The notes: generated by a model from the letters alone, not told the origin. A stretch of DNA of 5,492 bases from Methanimicrococcus sp. (GCA_009783635.1 WRDC01000090.1:1-5492), one strand, 5' to 3'; numbered from the stretch's first letter, positions 1-5,430 are shown. A program made the numbers and translations.

Positions 1-812
1 AGCTCAGTAAAAACGCATGTCAGGTTATCATGAAAGGCGCCACGTACAACATGCCCGTCAACGTTCTTTCGATGGCCATGTCCGGCGGTTCCGCACCGGT
101 CTACCTTGCGGGAACCCTTGTGACGCACAACGCCGAAGTCCTCGCAGGTATCGTCCTCGCGCAGATTACCAACCCCGGCGCACCCGTTTTCTACGGCAGC
201 TCCACCACTACCTTCGACTTGAAGAAAGGAACGGCGCCTGTCGGATCCCCGGAGCTTGGTCTCATCAGCGCCGGCGTTTCTAAACTCGCTAAATTCTACG
301 GCCTTCCCGCCTTCGTTGCCGGCGCATAGTCCGACTCAAAGATCCCGGATGCACAGGCCGGCCACGAAAAGACCATTACAACACTCCTTGCCGCGCTTGC
401 GGGCTCCAACACCATTTACGGCGCCGGTATGCTCGAACTCGGTATGACTTTCTCAATGGAGCAACTCATCATCGACAACGACATCATCGCCATGGTGAAG
501 AAAGCCATGGAAGGCATTCCGGTTTCCGAAGAAACCCTCGGTGTCGACCAGATCAAAAAAGTGGGTATCGGCAACAACTTCCTCGCATTGAAGAAGACCA
601 GAGAACTCGTTGACCTTCCGTCTTCTCCGAAGCTCATCGACAGAAAGATGTTCGGTGATTGGTACAACGCCGGCGCAAAAGACATTGTGACAAGCGCGCA
701 CGAGACATATGTCGATGTCATGAAGAACCACGAAGTTCCGGCAATCGACAGTGACATCTACGCGGCGATGAAAGCGATCGTTGATAAAGCAGACAAAGCA
801 TTCAAAATCTGA
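1..812 (+). CDS. mttB: Trimethylamine:corrinoid methyltransferase MttB, 3' part, pyrrolysine-containing
   Basis: Cytoplasmic enzyme that transfers a methyl group from trimethylamine to the Co(I) corrinoid of MttC, releasing dimethylamine; it is the entry step of methanogenesis from trimethylamine. The frame is open from base 3: 108 codons, an in-frame TAG at 327-329, then 160 codons to TGA at 810-812. The residues after the TAG (SDSK..DAQAG.EKT) are the stretch I associate with the Pyl site of MttB. As I recall it, MttB of Methanosarcina barkeri is 495 aa with Pyl at 334, leaving 161 residues after Pyl; here 160 follow, so the C-terminus is complete. By that comparison about 225 N-terminal residues and the promoter lie left of the window. 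The fold in this family is a TIM barrel. mttC follows after 34 nt, so the two are almost certainly one operon. An automatic annotation would split this into a 99-aa and a 127-aa ORF; both are fragments of the same protein. Confidence 0.95.
327..329 (+). other. In-frame UAG decoded as pyrrolysine in mttB
   Basis: TAG lies in the mttB frame between codons for ..FVAGA and [11 protein letters not shown]... and the frame stays open with family-typical sequence on both sides. In MttB, MtbB and MtmB this codon is translated as pyrrolysine by PylS and tRNA-Pyl; the Pyl ring is thought to bind and activate the methylamine substrate in the barrel. I see only a weak 4-bp pairing just downstream (TCCG at 330-333 with CGGA), so no convincing PYLIS-type stem-loop; mttB genes are not known to require one. 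Confidence 0.93.
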
Positions 813-833
813 ACCCTAAACAAAAAAAATGAC

Positions 834-838
834 AGAGG
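834..838 (+). promoter_or_regulatory. Shine-Dalgarno site that sets the mttC start
   Basis: AGAGG lies 8 nt before the ATG at 847. An in-frame ATG at 829 would add six residues (MTEVNN), but it overlaps this SD and has only an A-run upstream, so 847 is the better start. The 34-nt mttB-mttC gap has no terminator, which fits co-transcription. Confidence 0.75.
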
Positions 839-846
839 TTAATAAT

Positions 847-1497
847 ATGGCAAGTAAAGACGAAGTTATTGCAATGGCAAAAGAAGCAATATTGGAATTT
901 GACGGAGAAATGGCAGAAGAGGCGGCACAGGAAGGTCTCAAGGCAGGCGTTAGCCCGGTTGAAATTATTGAGGCTTACGCCTCCGCGATGGGCGAGGTCG
1001 GCGTTGATTTTGAAAAGGGGAAACTTTTCCTCCCTCACGTTTTGGCCGCATCCGAAGCGATGAACATGGGAATCGCTGTCTTAAAACCCGAAATGGAAAA
1101 GACAAAAGCAAAGACCACGAGCAAAGGCGTCATCATTATCGGAACAATTGAAGGCGACATCCACTCCATCGGTAAAGACATTGTTGCTTCCATGCTCGGT
1201 ATCGCCGGTTTCGATGTCGTTGACCTCGGCCGCGATGTGCCGATTACGACATTTGTTGAGAAAGTTAAAGAACTGAACCCCATCATCGTGGGCTCCTCCG
1301 CTTTAATGACAACAACAATGGTCAACCAAATTCAGATTGAAGAACAGCTGAAAGCGGCAGGCGTCCGCGGCTCTGTTAAAACCATGGTCGGCGGCGCGCC
1401 GGTCACACAGGCCTGGGCCGACAAAATCGGCGCAGATATCTATGGTGAAAGCGCAACTGACGCTGTTTCAAAAGTGAAGGCCGCCGCAAGCGCCTAA
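847..1497 (+). CDS. mttC: Trimethylamine corrinoid protein MttC
   Basis: Small cytoplasmic cobalamin carrier that accepts the methyl group from MttB and presents it to MtbA for transfer to coenzyme M. It is 216 aa, the usual size of this family. Residues about 1-88 form the helical cap domain (B12-binding_2 type; note FLPHVLAASEAM at 61-72, typical of the cap). Residues about 92-213 form the Rossmann-like B12 domain. The cobalamin signature is complete: D104-x-H106-x-x-G109 in GDIHSIGKDI, with His106 as the lower axial ligand, then S151-x-L153 in VGSSALMTTTM, and G182-G183 in MVGGAP. Position directly after mttB makes MttC more likely than its paralogues MtbC (dimethylamine) or MtmC (monomethylamine), which share the same fold; that assignment rests on context. 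It ends in TAA and is followed by a terminator at 1559-1600. Confidence 0.93.
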   Translation: MASKDEVIAMAKEAILEFDGEMAEEAAQEGLKAGVSPVEIIEAYASAMGEVGVDFEKGKLFLPHVLAASEAMNMGIAVLKPEMEKTKAKTTSKGVIIIGTIEGDIHSIGKDIVASMLGIAGFDVVDLGRDVPITTFVEKVKELNPIIVGSSALMTTTMVNQIQIEEQLKAAGVRGSVKTMVGGAPVTQAWADKIGADIYGESATDAVSKVKAAASA

Positions 1498-1558
1498 CTT
1501 TCTCAATAGAAAAACAATGAAAAACGGAAAAACAGAAAAACGATATACACCCTCCGTT

Positions 1559-1600
1559 GGAAAGGGATGGTTTTCTCATCTCCGTCCTTTTCCGCTTTTT
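1559..1600 (+). terminator. Intrinsic-type terminator of mttBC
   Basis: A 12-bp stem pairs 1559-1570 (GGAAAGGGATGG) with 1582-1593 (CCGTCCTTTTCC), with two G-T wobbles, around an 11-nt loop. GC and a run of five T (1596-1600) follow. It lies about 60 nt after the mttC stop. Archaeal termination depends mainly on the U-tract, so the stem may also act as a 3'-end stabiliser. Confidence 0.75.
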
Positions 1601-1609
1601 CATAATCGC

Positions 1610-1631
1610 CGGCGACAAAACGGCGACAAAA
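1610..1631. repeat. 11-bp perfect tandem duplication
   Basis: CGGCGACAAAA occurs twice head to tail (1610-1620 and 1621-1631) in the mttC/regulator spacer. It is probably replication slippage; no function is evident. Confidence 0.85.
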
Positions 1632-1689
1632 GGGCCGCGATGGGAAAAGGGGAATATTTTTAAGATTTATTTTCAAAGAAAAACATTAT

Positions 1690-1898
1690 TTTTCGCTTGC
1701 GTGGGCAGGGATTTGAGGCACGAAGCGGATAAAATGGAAGCCGAGAAGGCTTTTCGCTTGCGCGGGCAGGAATTTGAGGCACGAAGCGGATAAAAAAAAG
1801 CCGAGAAGGCTTTTCGCTTGCGCGGGCAGGAATTTGAGGCACGAAGCGGATAAAAAAACGCCGAGAAGGATTTTCGATTGCGCGGGCAGGGATTTGAG
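1690..1898. repeat. 60-bp tandem repeat array (about 3.5 units) in the convergent spacer
   Basis: Units start with TTTTCGCTTGCG or a variant at 1690 (61 bp), 1751 (60 bp), 1811 (60 bp) and 1871 (28 bp, then divergence). Each full unit reads TTTTCGCTTGCGcGGGCAGG.ATTTGAGG, then CACGAAGCGGAT, an A-rich stretch and GCCGAGAAGGC. Units 2 and 3 are nearly identical. The outer units carry substitutions (CGTGGG in unit 1, CGATTG in unit 4), the usual pattern of an array growing from its middle. Inside each unit CGCTT(G)CG can pair with CGAAGCG, and unit junctions form a second hairpin. Short ORFs run through the array on both strands because 60 is a multiple of three; I do not regard them as genes. 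It has no spacers, so it is not CRISPR. Confidence 0.93.
1792..1814 (-). terminator. Terminator-like hairpin at repeat junction 2/3, facing the regulator
   Basis: Read on the minus strand, AAAAGCC, loop TTCTC and GGCTTTT form a perfect 7-bp stem whose right arm runs into eight consecutive T (A1792-1799 on the plus strand). It is about 125 nt beyond the regulator stop codon, where a regulator transcript would be expected to end. Junction 1/2 (1738-1752) keeps only the inner 5 bp (AAGCC/GGCTT), and junction 3/4 (1857-1874) is broken by GGC to GGA. Confidence 0.5.
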
Positions 1899-1911
1899 AA
1901 TCAAATTACCC
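1889..1911. repeat. Hairpin at the diverged end of the repeat array
   Basis: GGG-ATTTGA, loop GAA, TCAAAT-(TA)-CCC gives nine base pairs with a 2-nt bulge. It starts inside the last partial repeat and is completed by flanking DNA. It is also the first stable stem after the regulator stop on the minus strand, but no T-tract follows it on that strand. Confidence 0.45.
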
Positions 1912-1921
1912 GTTTGTTCCC

Positions 1922-1933
1922 GACGGCGCCGTC
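1922..1933. repeat. 12-bp perfect palindrome GACGGCGCCGTC just past the regulator stop
   Basis: The palindrome lies 4 bp beyond the regulator's TAA (1938-1940 on the plus strand). On the plus strand it is followed by ATTTTTA, so it could act as a weak stop for transcription coming from mttC; as a hairpin the usable stem is only about 4 bp. Confidence 0.4.
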
Positions 1934-1937
1934 ATTT

Positions 1938-2744
1938 TTAAGACTCAACCGCAGCGGCCTTTTTTTTGTAAAACTTATACAATTCCTTTGCCCACGCTCG
2001 CATCATATCATCATCACTGACGATGATTTTGTTATCATAGACGCCGTCGGTGTTGAAGAAATAAATATATGCGAAAAGGTCTGTCAGCGTCATGGACGGC
2101 GTTGTTGTCACGGCGCTGTCCGATAAAAGCATATAGTTGACATTCCCGCGCCGGATCAGTTCATTCAGGCGGTTTCCCATTTCCTCAATGAAGCGTTCAT
2201 GAACTTTCGGCGTCACGATAATTGTCATTTCTTTGCCGGATTCGGCCATTTGGAACTACATCTCCGAATAAATCGGGTGATAGATGGATAAAAGGCACAT
2301 CGCGTGCTTGGATTTTTTGAACGTGTCGGAGAATTCCTGCGGCACATCAAACATATAGTTGCTGATGTCATATTCCAAGAGTTTATAATTGCCGATTTCG
2401 CGGATCCGTTCCATTAATTCCGGCGGGATCACCGATAAATTACGTTCAAACCAGTATCGCTGATTCTTTTCAAGAACATTGATCGTTTCGAAAAGCGGAT
2501 ACATATTTTTGACCAGAATGCGCCCGATCTCCGTTAATTTGTACGTTCCGTCTTTTATGGCAATAATCTGTTCGTCCCGAAGCGTTTTCAGCTGCGGCAT
2601 CAGCGAATGAGCGGTCATGTCCATTTTTTCAGCCAATTCGTCGATGCTGTGGCATTTTTTTTCAAGGAGTAAGAGAATTGCCCGTCTTTTTTCCGACAGA
2701 CAGACAAGATCACTCAACGTGAATGTCGCCGTATTTTTGCCCAT
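1938..2744 (-). CDS. wHTH/FilR1-type archaeal transcriptional regulator with internal in-frame TAG
   Basis: Probable cytoplasmic DNA-binding regulator of the methanogen family with an N-terminal winged helix and a C-terminal FilR1 (old DUF1724) domain. With TAG at 2256-2258 read through, the protein is 268 residues (162 + one UAG residue + 105) and ends in TAA, a normal family length. Residues about 10-85 are the wHTH: SIDELAEKMDMTAHSL (33-48) is the turn and recognition helix, and QIIAIKDGTYKLTEIGRIL (59-77) is the wing and following helix. A linker with a family-like RNLSVIPPELMERIREIG (101-118) leads to the FilR1 domain at about 130-255, including LLSIYHP, the MTIIVTPKVHERF strand-helix, TDGVYDN and W.KELYKFY near the end. 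The TAG falls inside that domain and both halves share one frame with no gap, so this is one gene. It is convergent to mttBC and divergent from the permease, suggesting a role in methylamine metabolism; the targets and ligand are unknown. The TAG may encode Pyl, act as a regulated stop, or be an inactivating mutation. Confidence 0.8.
2256..2258 (-). other. In-frame UAG in the regulator, candidate second Pyl codon
   Basis: On the minus strand the frame reads ..GAG ATG TAG TTC CAA ATG GCC.. (..SEM-UAG-FQMAESG..), and is then open to TAA at 1938-1940. It would be residue 163. In this genome UAG is demonstrably a sense codon in mttB, so readthrough is expected here at some level. Whether the encoded protein uses Pyl functionally cannot be told. 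Confidence 0.7.
2259..2265 (-). promoter_or_regulatory. SD-like GGAGATG immediately before the regulator UAG
   Basis: The minus strand carries GGAGATG directly abutting the TAG, and an in-frame ATG at 2247-2249 begins 9 nt after GGAGATG. If ribosomes stop at UAG, this could allow reinitiation to give a separate 103-aa C-terminal FilR1 fragment. The match may be accidental, as it is also the S-E-M coding sequence. Confidence 0.3.
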
Positions 2745-2764
2745 AATGCCGCTTTCCCCTATTC

Positions 2765-2771
2765 ATTTATA
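2765..2771 (-). promoter_or_regulatory. Archaeal TATA box of the regulator, suggesting a leaderless mRNA
   Basis: The minus strand reads GTATAAATG; the TATAAAT centre lies about 24 nt before the A of the start codon (2744). The archaeal TATA-to-start distance is about 25-27 nt, so transcription would begin at or within a few bases of the ATG. The purine stretch GGGGAAAG between TATA and ATG is at best a weak SD, which fits leaderless translation. Confidence 0.5.
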
Positions 2772-2923
2772 CTTCAATTCATACCGCAGGCCAAGACATC
2801 CGGAACAGTAAAACGCGCATTGCTGTTTTTCGGCCGGAATTTTTTGTCTTACCCCGCAAACAAATTTCACAAACCCCTCATTCTCAAAAACCGTCCGCCC
2901 GATTTGCGGATATTTTTGGTCTG

Positions 2924-3012
2924 AATCAATAATTCACCGAAAAATCAATGATAATTCACAGAATATAAAATTTTGATTCTTCAATTTTAATTCTTGATTC
3001 TCAATATAAAAT
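2924..3012. repeat. Cluster of short direct repeats upstream of the regulator
   Basis: AATCAAT.ATTCAC-type motifs recur: AATCAATAATTCAC at 2924-2937 and AATCAATGATAATTCAC at 2943-2959, about two helical turns apart. AATATAAAAT occurs at 2962-2971 and again at 3003-3012, and TTGATTCT occurs twice between them. The spacing of the first pair resembles paired binding sites for a dimeric regulator, but this DNA is A+T-rich enough for chance similarity. Confidence 0.4.
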
Positions 3013-3023
3013 GAGAGTCTACC

Positions 3024-3049
3024 TATATAAACTTGATATATAAACTTGA
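3024..3049. repeat. 13-bp perfect tandem repeat carrying twin TATA boxes
   Basis: TATATAAACTTGA is present twice head to tail (3024-3036 and 3037-3049). Each copy contains TATATAA, a good archaeal TATA-box match on the plus strand. No ORF of note starts within a few hundred bases downstream, so if this is a promoter it would make a non-coding RNA or a very long leader. Confidence 0.6.
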
Positions 3050-3462
3050 AGAGATATTTGTAAAAAATCGTTATTTGCTTTCCCATCGGAATTGACTCAA
3101 AACAATGTTAAAATTTGAATTTTGCGCTTTGGCATTTGAAAAATAATTTTTTCAGCCCCAATCTTTTCTTGGAATCCTCTCTCCCCGAATTTAATAAAAT
3201 CATTGAACAAATCCTCTTTTCATCAATTCTTTCATCAAAATTTTTAAAAACGTGAGAATAAAATATTTATAAAGCGGCGTTTATCTTCCAAAATAATTCG
3301 TGCGCTGCTTCTTATTGTCCTTTTTTAAAACAACGCCTTTAAAACTTCCGATGTCACCGGATTTTATCAACGCTTTATCATTTTCAAACCCCCTTCTTTT
3401 TTATAATTCAAAATTCATTCCACGGGGGGCTCACATTTAAAGAGGGGAGCCAAAAAATAAAG

Positions 3463-3483
3463 AACGTTTATACTATATACGTT
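3463..3483. promoter_or_regulatory. 21-bp imperfect dyad around TATA-like sequence
   Basis: The left half AACGTTTATA and right half TATATACGTT flank a single C at 3473. The halves are inverted repeats with one mismatch pair (9 of 10). The arms contain TTTATA and TATATA on opposite strands, so a protein bound here would cover any TATA box present. It is a candidate operator or promoter with no gene assigned. Confidence 0.35.
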
Positions 3484-3585
3484 TTTGACCTTTAAGCCAC
3501 TGCGAATACTTTCCGATGTGTTTAATTTCAAATATTAAGATTATTTGATTATTACAATCGGAAATAAAAAGTAAAGCTTTCATCG

Positions 3586-3605
3586 TTTTCGGCTTCGGCC
3601 GAGGG
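3586..3605 (+). ncRNA. Small hairpin with cUUCGg tetraloop
   Basis: CGGC-TTCG-GCCG at 3590-3601 is a perfect 4-bp stem closed by the extra-stable C(UUCG)G loop when read on the plus strand. It is extended by T-A and T-G pairs (TTTT before, AGGG after). It indicates possible structured RNA in the permease upstream region, but no wider fold is recognisable. Confidence 0.25.
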
Positions 3606-3838
3606 ATGGAAGGATGGGGGATTTCCGATTTTTCGGACTTTATTTTTTGTCGCATACAGTTGTGTGGTTATATGCATCTAAAACGGAGTTAATAAGACAA
3701 ATAAGAATGATTGGTGAGCACCGGCATTAAAAAGACGCTTCAGTGTGCCTATTGAAAGCACATTTTGACTTCTCTTCAACGGCGGACTTATCAGACTCGG
3801 TTCCGTTTCGTAATATTTTGATTTGAACAGAACAGGCG

Positions 3839-3857
3839 CCGCCGGTCATTTCGGCGG
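3839..3857 (+). promoter_or_regulatory. G+C-rich hairpin upstream of the permease
   Basis: CCGCCG (3839-3844) pairs perfectly with CGGCGG (3852-3857) around a 7-nt loop, in otherwise A+T-rich DNA about 90 nt before the permease start. No T-run follows it on the plus strand, so it is not a terminator there. It could be a leader structure, or a stem at the end of an upstream transcript. Confidence 0.3.
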
Positions 3858-3909
3858 GAAAAACGTTCGATTATCATTTTGCTGCGAGTCATTCGTTTGT
3901 TTCAATTGG

Positions 3910-3921
3910 TTATCATGATAA
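3910..3921. promoter_or_regulatory. 12-bp perfect palindrome TTATCATGATAA before the permease
   Basis: The palindrome ends 24 bp before the TTG start. Its half TTATCAT also appears at 3871-3877, 39 bp upstream, in the same orientation. Position and symmetry suggest an operator for the permease; I cannot link it to a particular regulator. Confidence 0.35.
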
Positions 3922-3935
3922 AAAAATAAAGCCAA

Positions 3936-3941
3936 AGGTGG
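3936..3941 (+). promoter_or_regulatory. Shine-Dalgarno site deciding the TTG start of the permease
   Basis: AGGTGG lies 4 nt before TTG at 3946-3948. The frame has a stop (TAA) at 3919-3921 and no ATG or GTG between it and this TTG. The first in-frame ATG is at codon 63, after two transmembrane helices, so TTG is the only sensible start. Confidence 0.75.
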
Positions 3942-3945
3942 TTTT

Positions 3946-5364
3946 TTGGACAGCGATACTAAACTACAAAGAACAATTGATTGGAAGCAAGGACTTGCAA
4001 TTGCGCTTGGTGTCCCGTTATTGATTTTACCGTCAATCGGCACATTTGCGATTTACTTATGGGCCTTTGCCATTGTGGCTTGGGGTCTTTCGGTTCTGCA
4101 GGGCTTTCTTCAAAATCTGGCATACGGTGAAATGGCGGCAACATTTGCCGACGCTTCCGGTCTGCCGGGATTTGCACAGATTGTGTTCGGCGGGGGAACT
4201 CAAACCGGTAAATTCATTGGCGGCTTTTCCGCCTGGAGTTATTGGTTTGCATGGAATCCCGTGCTTGCAATATTTTCGATTTTGATTGGTGATTATCTCG
4301 CCGGCTTAATTTTCAACGGCGTTGTTGCAGCGGAGATCTCACCCATTATCCTTTCACTGGGCGCGGGCATTATCATCTTTGCAGCACTCACTTTAATCAA
4401 CGCCAGAGGCGTTTCAAGCGGGGCGACCGTCGGTTATATTTTAGCCATCTTCTCATTGGTTCCGCTCCTGTTAATTACAATCGCTCCGTTCTTTACGGGT
4501 AATTTCCATATGGAAAACATCACAGGAAGCTGGTTCCCGACGGATTGGAACTGGGGACTTTCCAATGTTCTTATCTTCATGGGTATTATGGCAACGGCAC
4601 AATGGAGCGCTTGTGCGTGGGAAACAGCCGCGATTTACGGTCCCGAATACAAGAAACCGAAATCAGATGTCCCGAAAGCATTATTCGTATGCGGCTTGGT
4701 TTGTCTCTTCTCCTTCGTCTTTGTCCAAGCATCCGTTACCGGAACACTTGGCGTTGAAGGAATCATCGATCAGCGCATCTCTCCGCTTCTCCCGATGGCG
4801 ACCATGGTCTTTGGAGACTGGGGCGCGATGGTTGCGGTGGTTATGTTGATTGCCGCGATGGTTTTGATCATTCAGACAGCCTTTAACGGCTCTGCCAGAT
4901 CCATGCACTCCATGGCCGTGGAAGGCAATCTGCCGTCCTACCTCTCGAAAGTGAATTCAAAGGGAACGCCGATGAGATCGATGGTTATCATCGCGATTTT
5001 CAACGTCCTCTTGATTCTCATCTTCTCCTTCTTGGAAGCATCCAGCGGGCCGGCCGCGATTTTAGCCGCGTCTGCGATCGGTTATGTGTTTGCGAACGGT
5101 ATCAGCTTACTGGCATACTATAAAGCGGCCACAGACCCGAAATTCAAGGACCTGGAACGCCCCTTCAAGGCGCCAAAAGGATGGAAGTACGTTGCACTGG
5201 CTTTTGCCCTGATTAACCTGGTCTTCTATTTGGTCGGAATTGTTTACTTGAATGCAACCGACGCCGGATGGGCGCCAACGCTCCTCGGTTTCGTTGTCTT
5301 GGCATTCTTTGCTCCGCTCTGGTGGTGGGCGCAAAAAGAACAGAAGAATAAATCAGCGGCATAA
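3946..5364 (+). CDS. APC-superfamily permease, candidate methylamine importer (MttP/MtmP-like)
   Basis: Integral membrane secondary transporter of the amino acid-polyamine-organocation superfamily, 472 aa. Twelve hydrophobic helices are visible at about 14-32, 36-57, 92-120, 132-152, 160-183, 205-230, 244-264, 282-311, 345-364, 368-392, 414-436 and 442-462. APC landmarks include the substrate-site region in helix 1 (GVPLLILPSIG), WETAAIYGPEYKKPKSDVPK at 225-244 after helix 6, and the cytoplasmic loop EGNLPSYLSKVNSKGTP at 326-342. ERPFKAPKG at 404-412 precedes helix 11. Known: methylamine operons in Methanosarcina carry APC-type permeases (MttP, MtmP) beside the methyltransferases. Inferred: with mttBC about 2.4 kb away this may import methylamines; an amino acid or polyamine carrier remains possible, since APC specificity cannot be read from these motifs. 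It starts with TTG, ends in TAA, and is followed by a hairpin terminator. Confidence 0.85.
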   Translation: MDSDTKLQRTIDWKQGLAIALGVPLLILPSIGTFAIYLWAFAIVAWGLSVLQGFLQNLAYGEMAATFADASGLPGFAQIVFGGGTQTGKFIGGFSAWSYWFAWNPVLAIFSILIGDYLAGLIFNGVVAAEISPIILSLGAGIIIFAALTLINARGVSSGATVGYILAIFSLVPLLLITIAPFFTGNFHMENITGSWFPTDWNWGLSNVLIFMGIMATAQWSACAWETAAIYGPEYKKPKSDVPKALFVCGLVCLFSFVFVQASVTGTLGVEGIIDQRISPLLPMATMVFGDWGAMVAVVMLIAAMVLIIQTAFNGSARSMHSMAVEGNLPSYLSKVNSKGTPMRSMVIIAIFNVLLILIFSFLEASSGPAAILAASAIGYVFANGISLLAYYKAATDPKFKDLERPFKAPKGWKYVALAFALINLVFYLVGIVYLNATDAGWAPTLLGFVVLAFFAPLWWWAQKEQKNKSAA

Positions 5365-5384
5365 CGCGATTTGTTTCACATTTA

Positions 5385-5430
5385 AGGCATACCGGTTCTT
5401 CCTTTTTCAGTAAAGGGAGAACCTATGCCT
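5385..5430. terminator. Long hairpin terminator after the permease
   Basis: AGGCATA (5385-5391) pairs with TATGCCT (5424-5430), and GGTTCTTCCTTT (5394-5405) pairs with AAAGGGAGAACC (5412-5423) with one G-T wobble. The only interruption is a CC bulge, giving 19 pairs around a 6-nt loop. It starts 20 nt after the stop codon. On the plus strand a T-rich stretch (GATCATTTATTTAATT) follows. The near symmetry means it could also serve transcripts arriving from the right. Confidence 0.7.

Larger units (their letters stand above)
2745..3945. other. 1.2-kb A+T-rich divergent intergenic region without a convincing gene
   Basis: This spacer separates the divergent regulator and permease genes. Stops are dense in all frames; the longest ORF (3473-3655, minus, 60 aa) has unremarkable composition and no recognisable domain. 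I find no tRNA cloverleaf and in particular no tRNA-Pyl. Besides the elements listed separately it holds a stem with a T-run on the plus strand (CCG.AACAG at 2800-2808 with CTGTT...CGG at 2823-2833, then six T at 2840-2845), the hairpin TGAAAAA/TTTTTCA at 3137-3154, and GTGC-type stem TGTGC/GCACA at 3744-3762 followed by TTTT. GGCTC/GAGCC pairs at 3428-3451. None is strong enough to name as an RNA gene. Confidence 0.7.

Noticed and set aside
356..363. GGCCGGCC palindrome just after the mttB Pyl codon
   Set aside because: It is within codons for the conserved QAGHE segment; chance palindrome rather than a recoding signal.
416..757. 113-aa and 92-aa antisense ORFs over mttB
   Set aside because: They are mirror frames of a well-supported coding region and show no family resemblance.
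1035..1325. 96-aa antisense ORF over mttC
   Set aside because: Shadow of the MttC coding frame, low-complexity composition.
1690..1898. CRISPR array
   Set aside because: The units are directly adjacent with no unique spacers, and no cas genes are present.
1557..1904. ORFs of 60-78 codons on both strands across the 60-bp repeats
   Set aside because: They exist because a 60-bp period keeps three frames open. One starts inside the mttBC terminator, and they have repeat-derived sequence only.
3473..3655. 60-aa minus-strand ORF that ends in TAG
   Set aside because: Tempting as a third UAG gene, but readthrough adds only about a dozen residues before TAA at 3437-3439. The product has no recognisable domain and there is no clear SD. 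Probably chance.
2745..3945. tRNA-Pyl or other tRNA in the long spacer
   Set aside because: I looked for a cloverleaf with acceptor pairing and a TTC-G-style T arm and found none.
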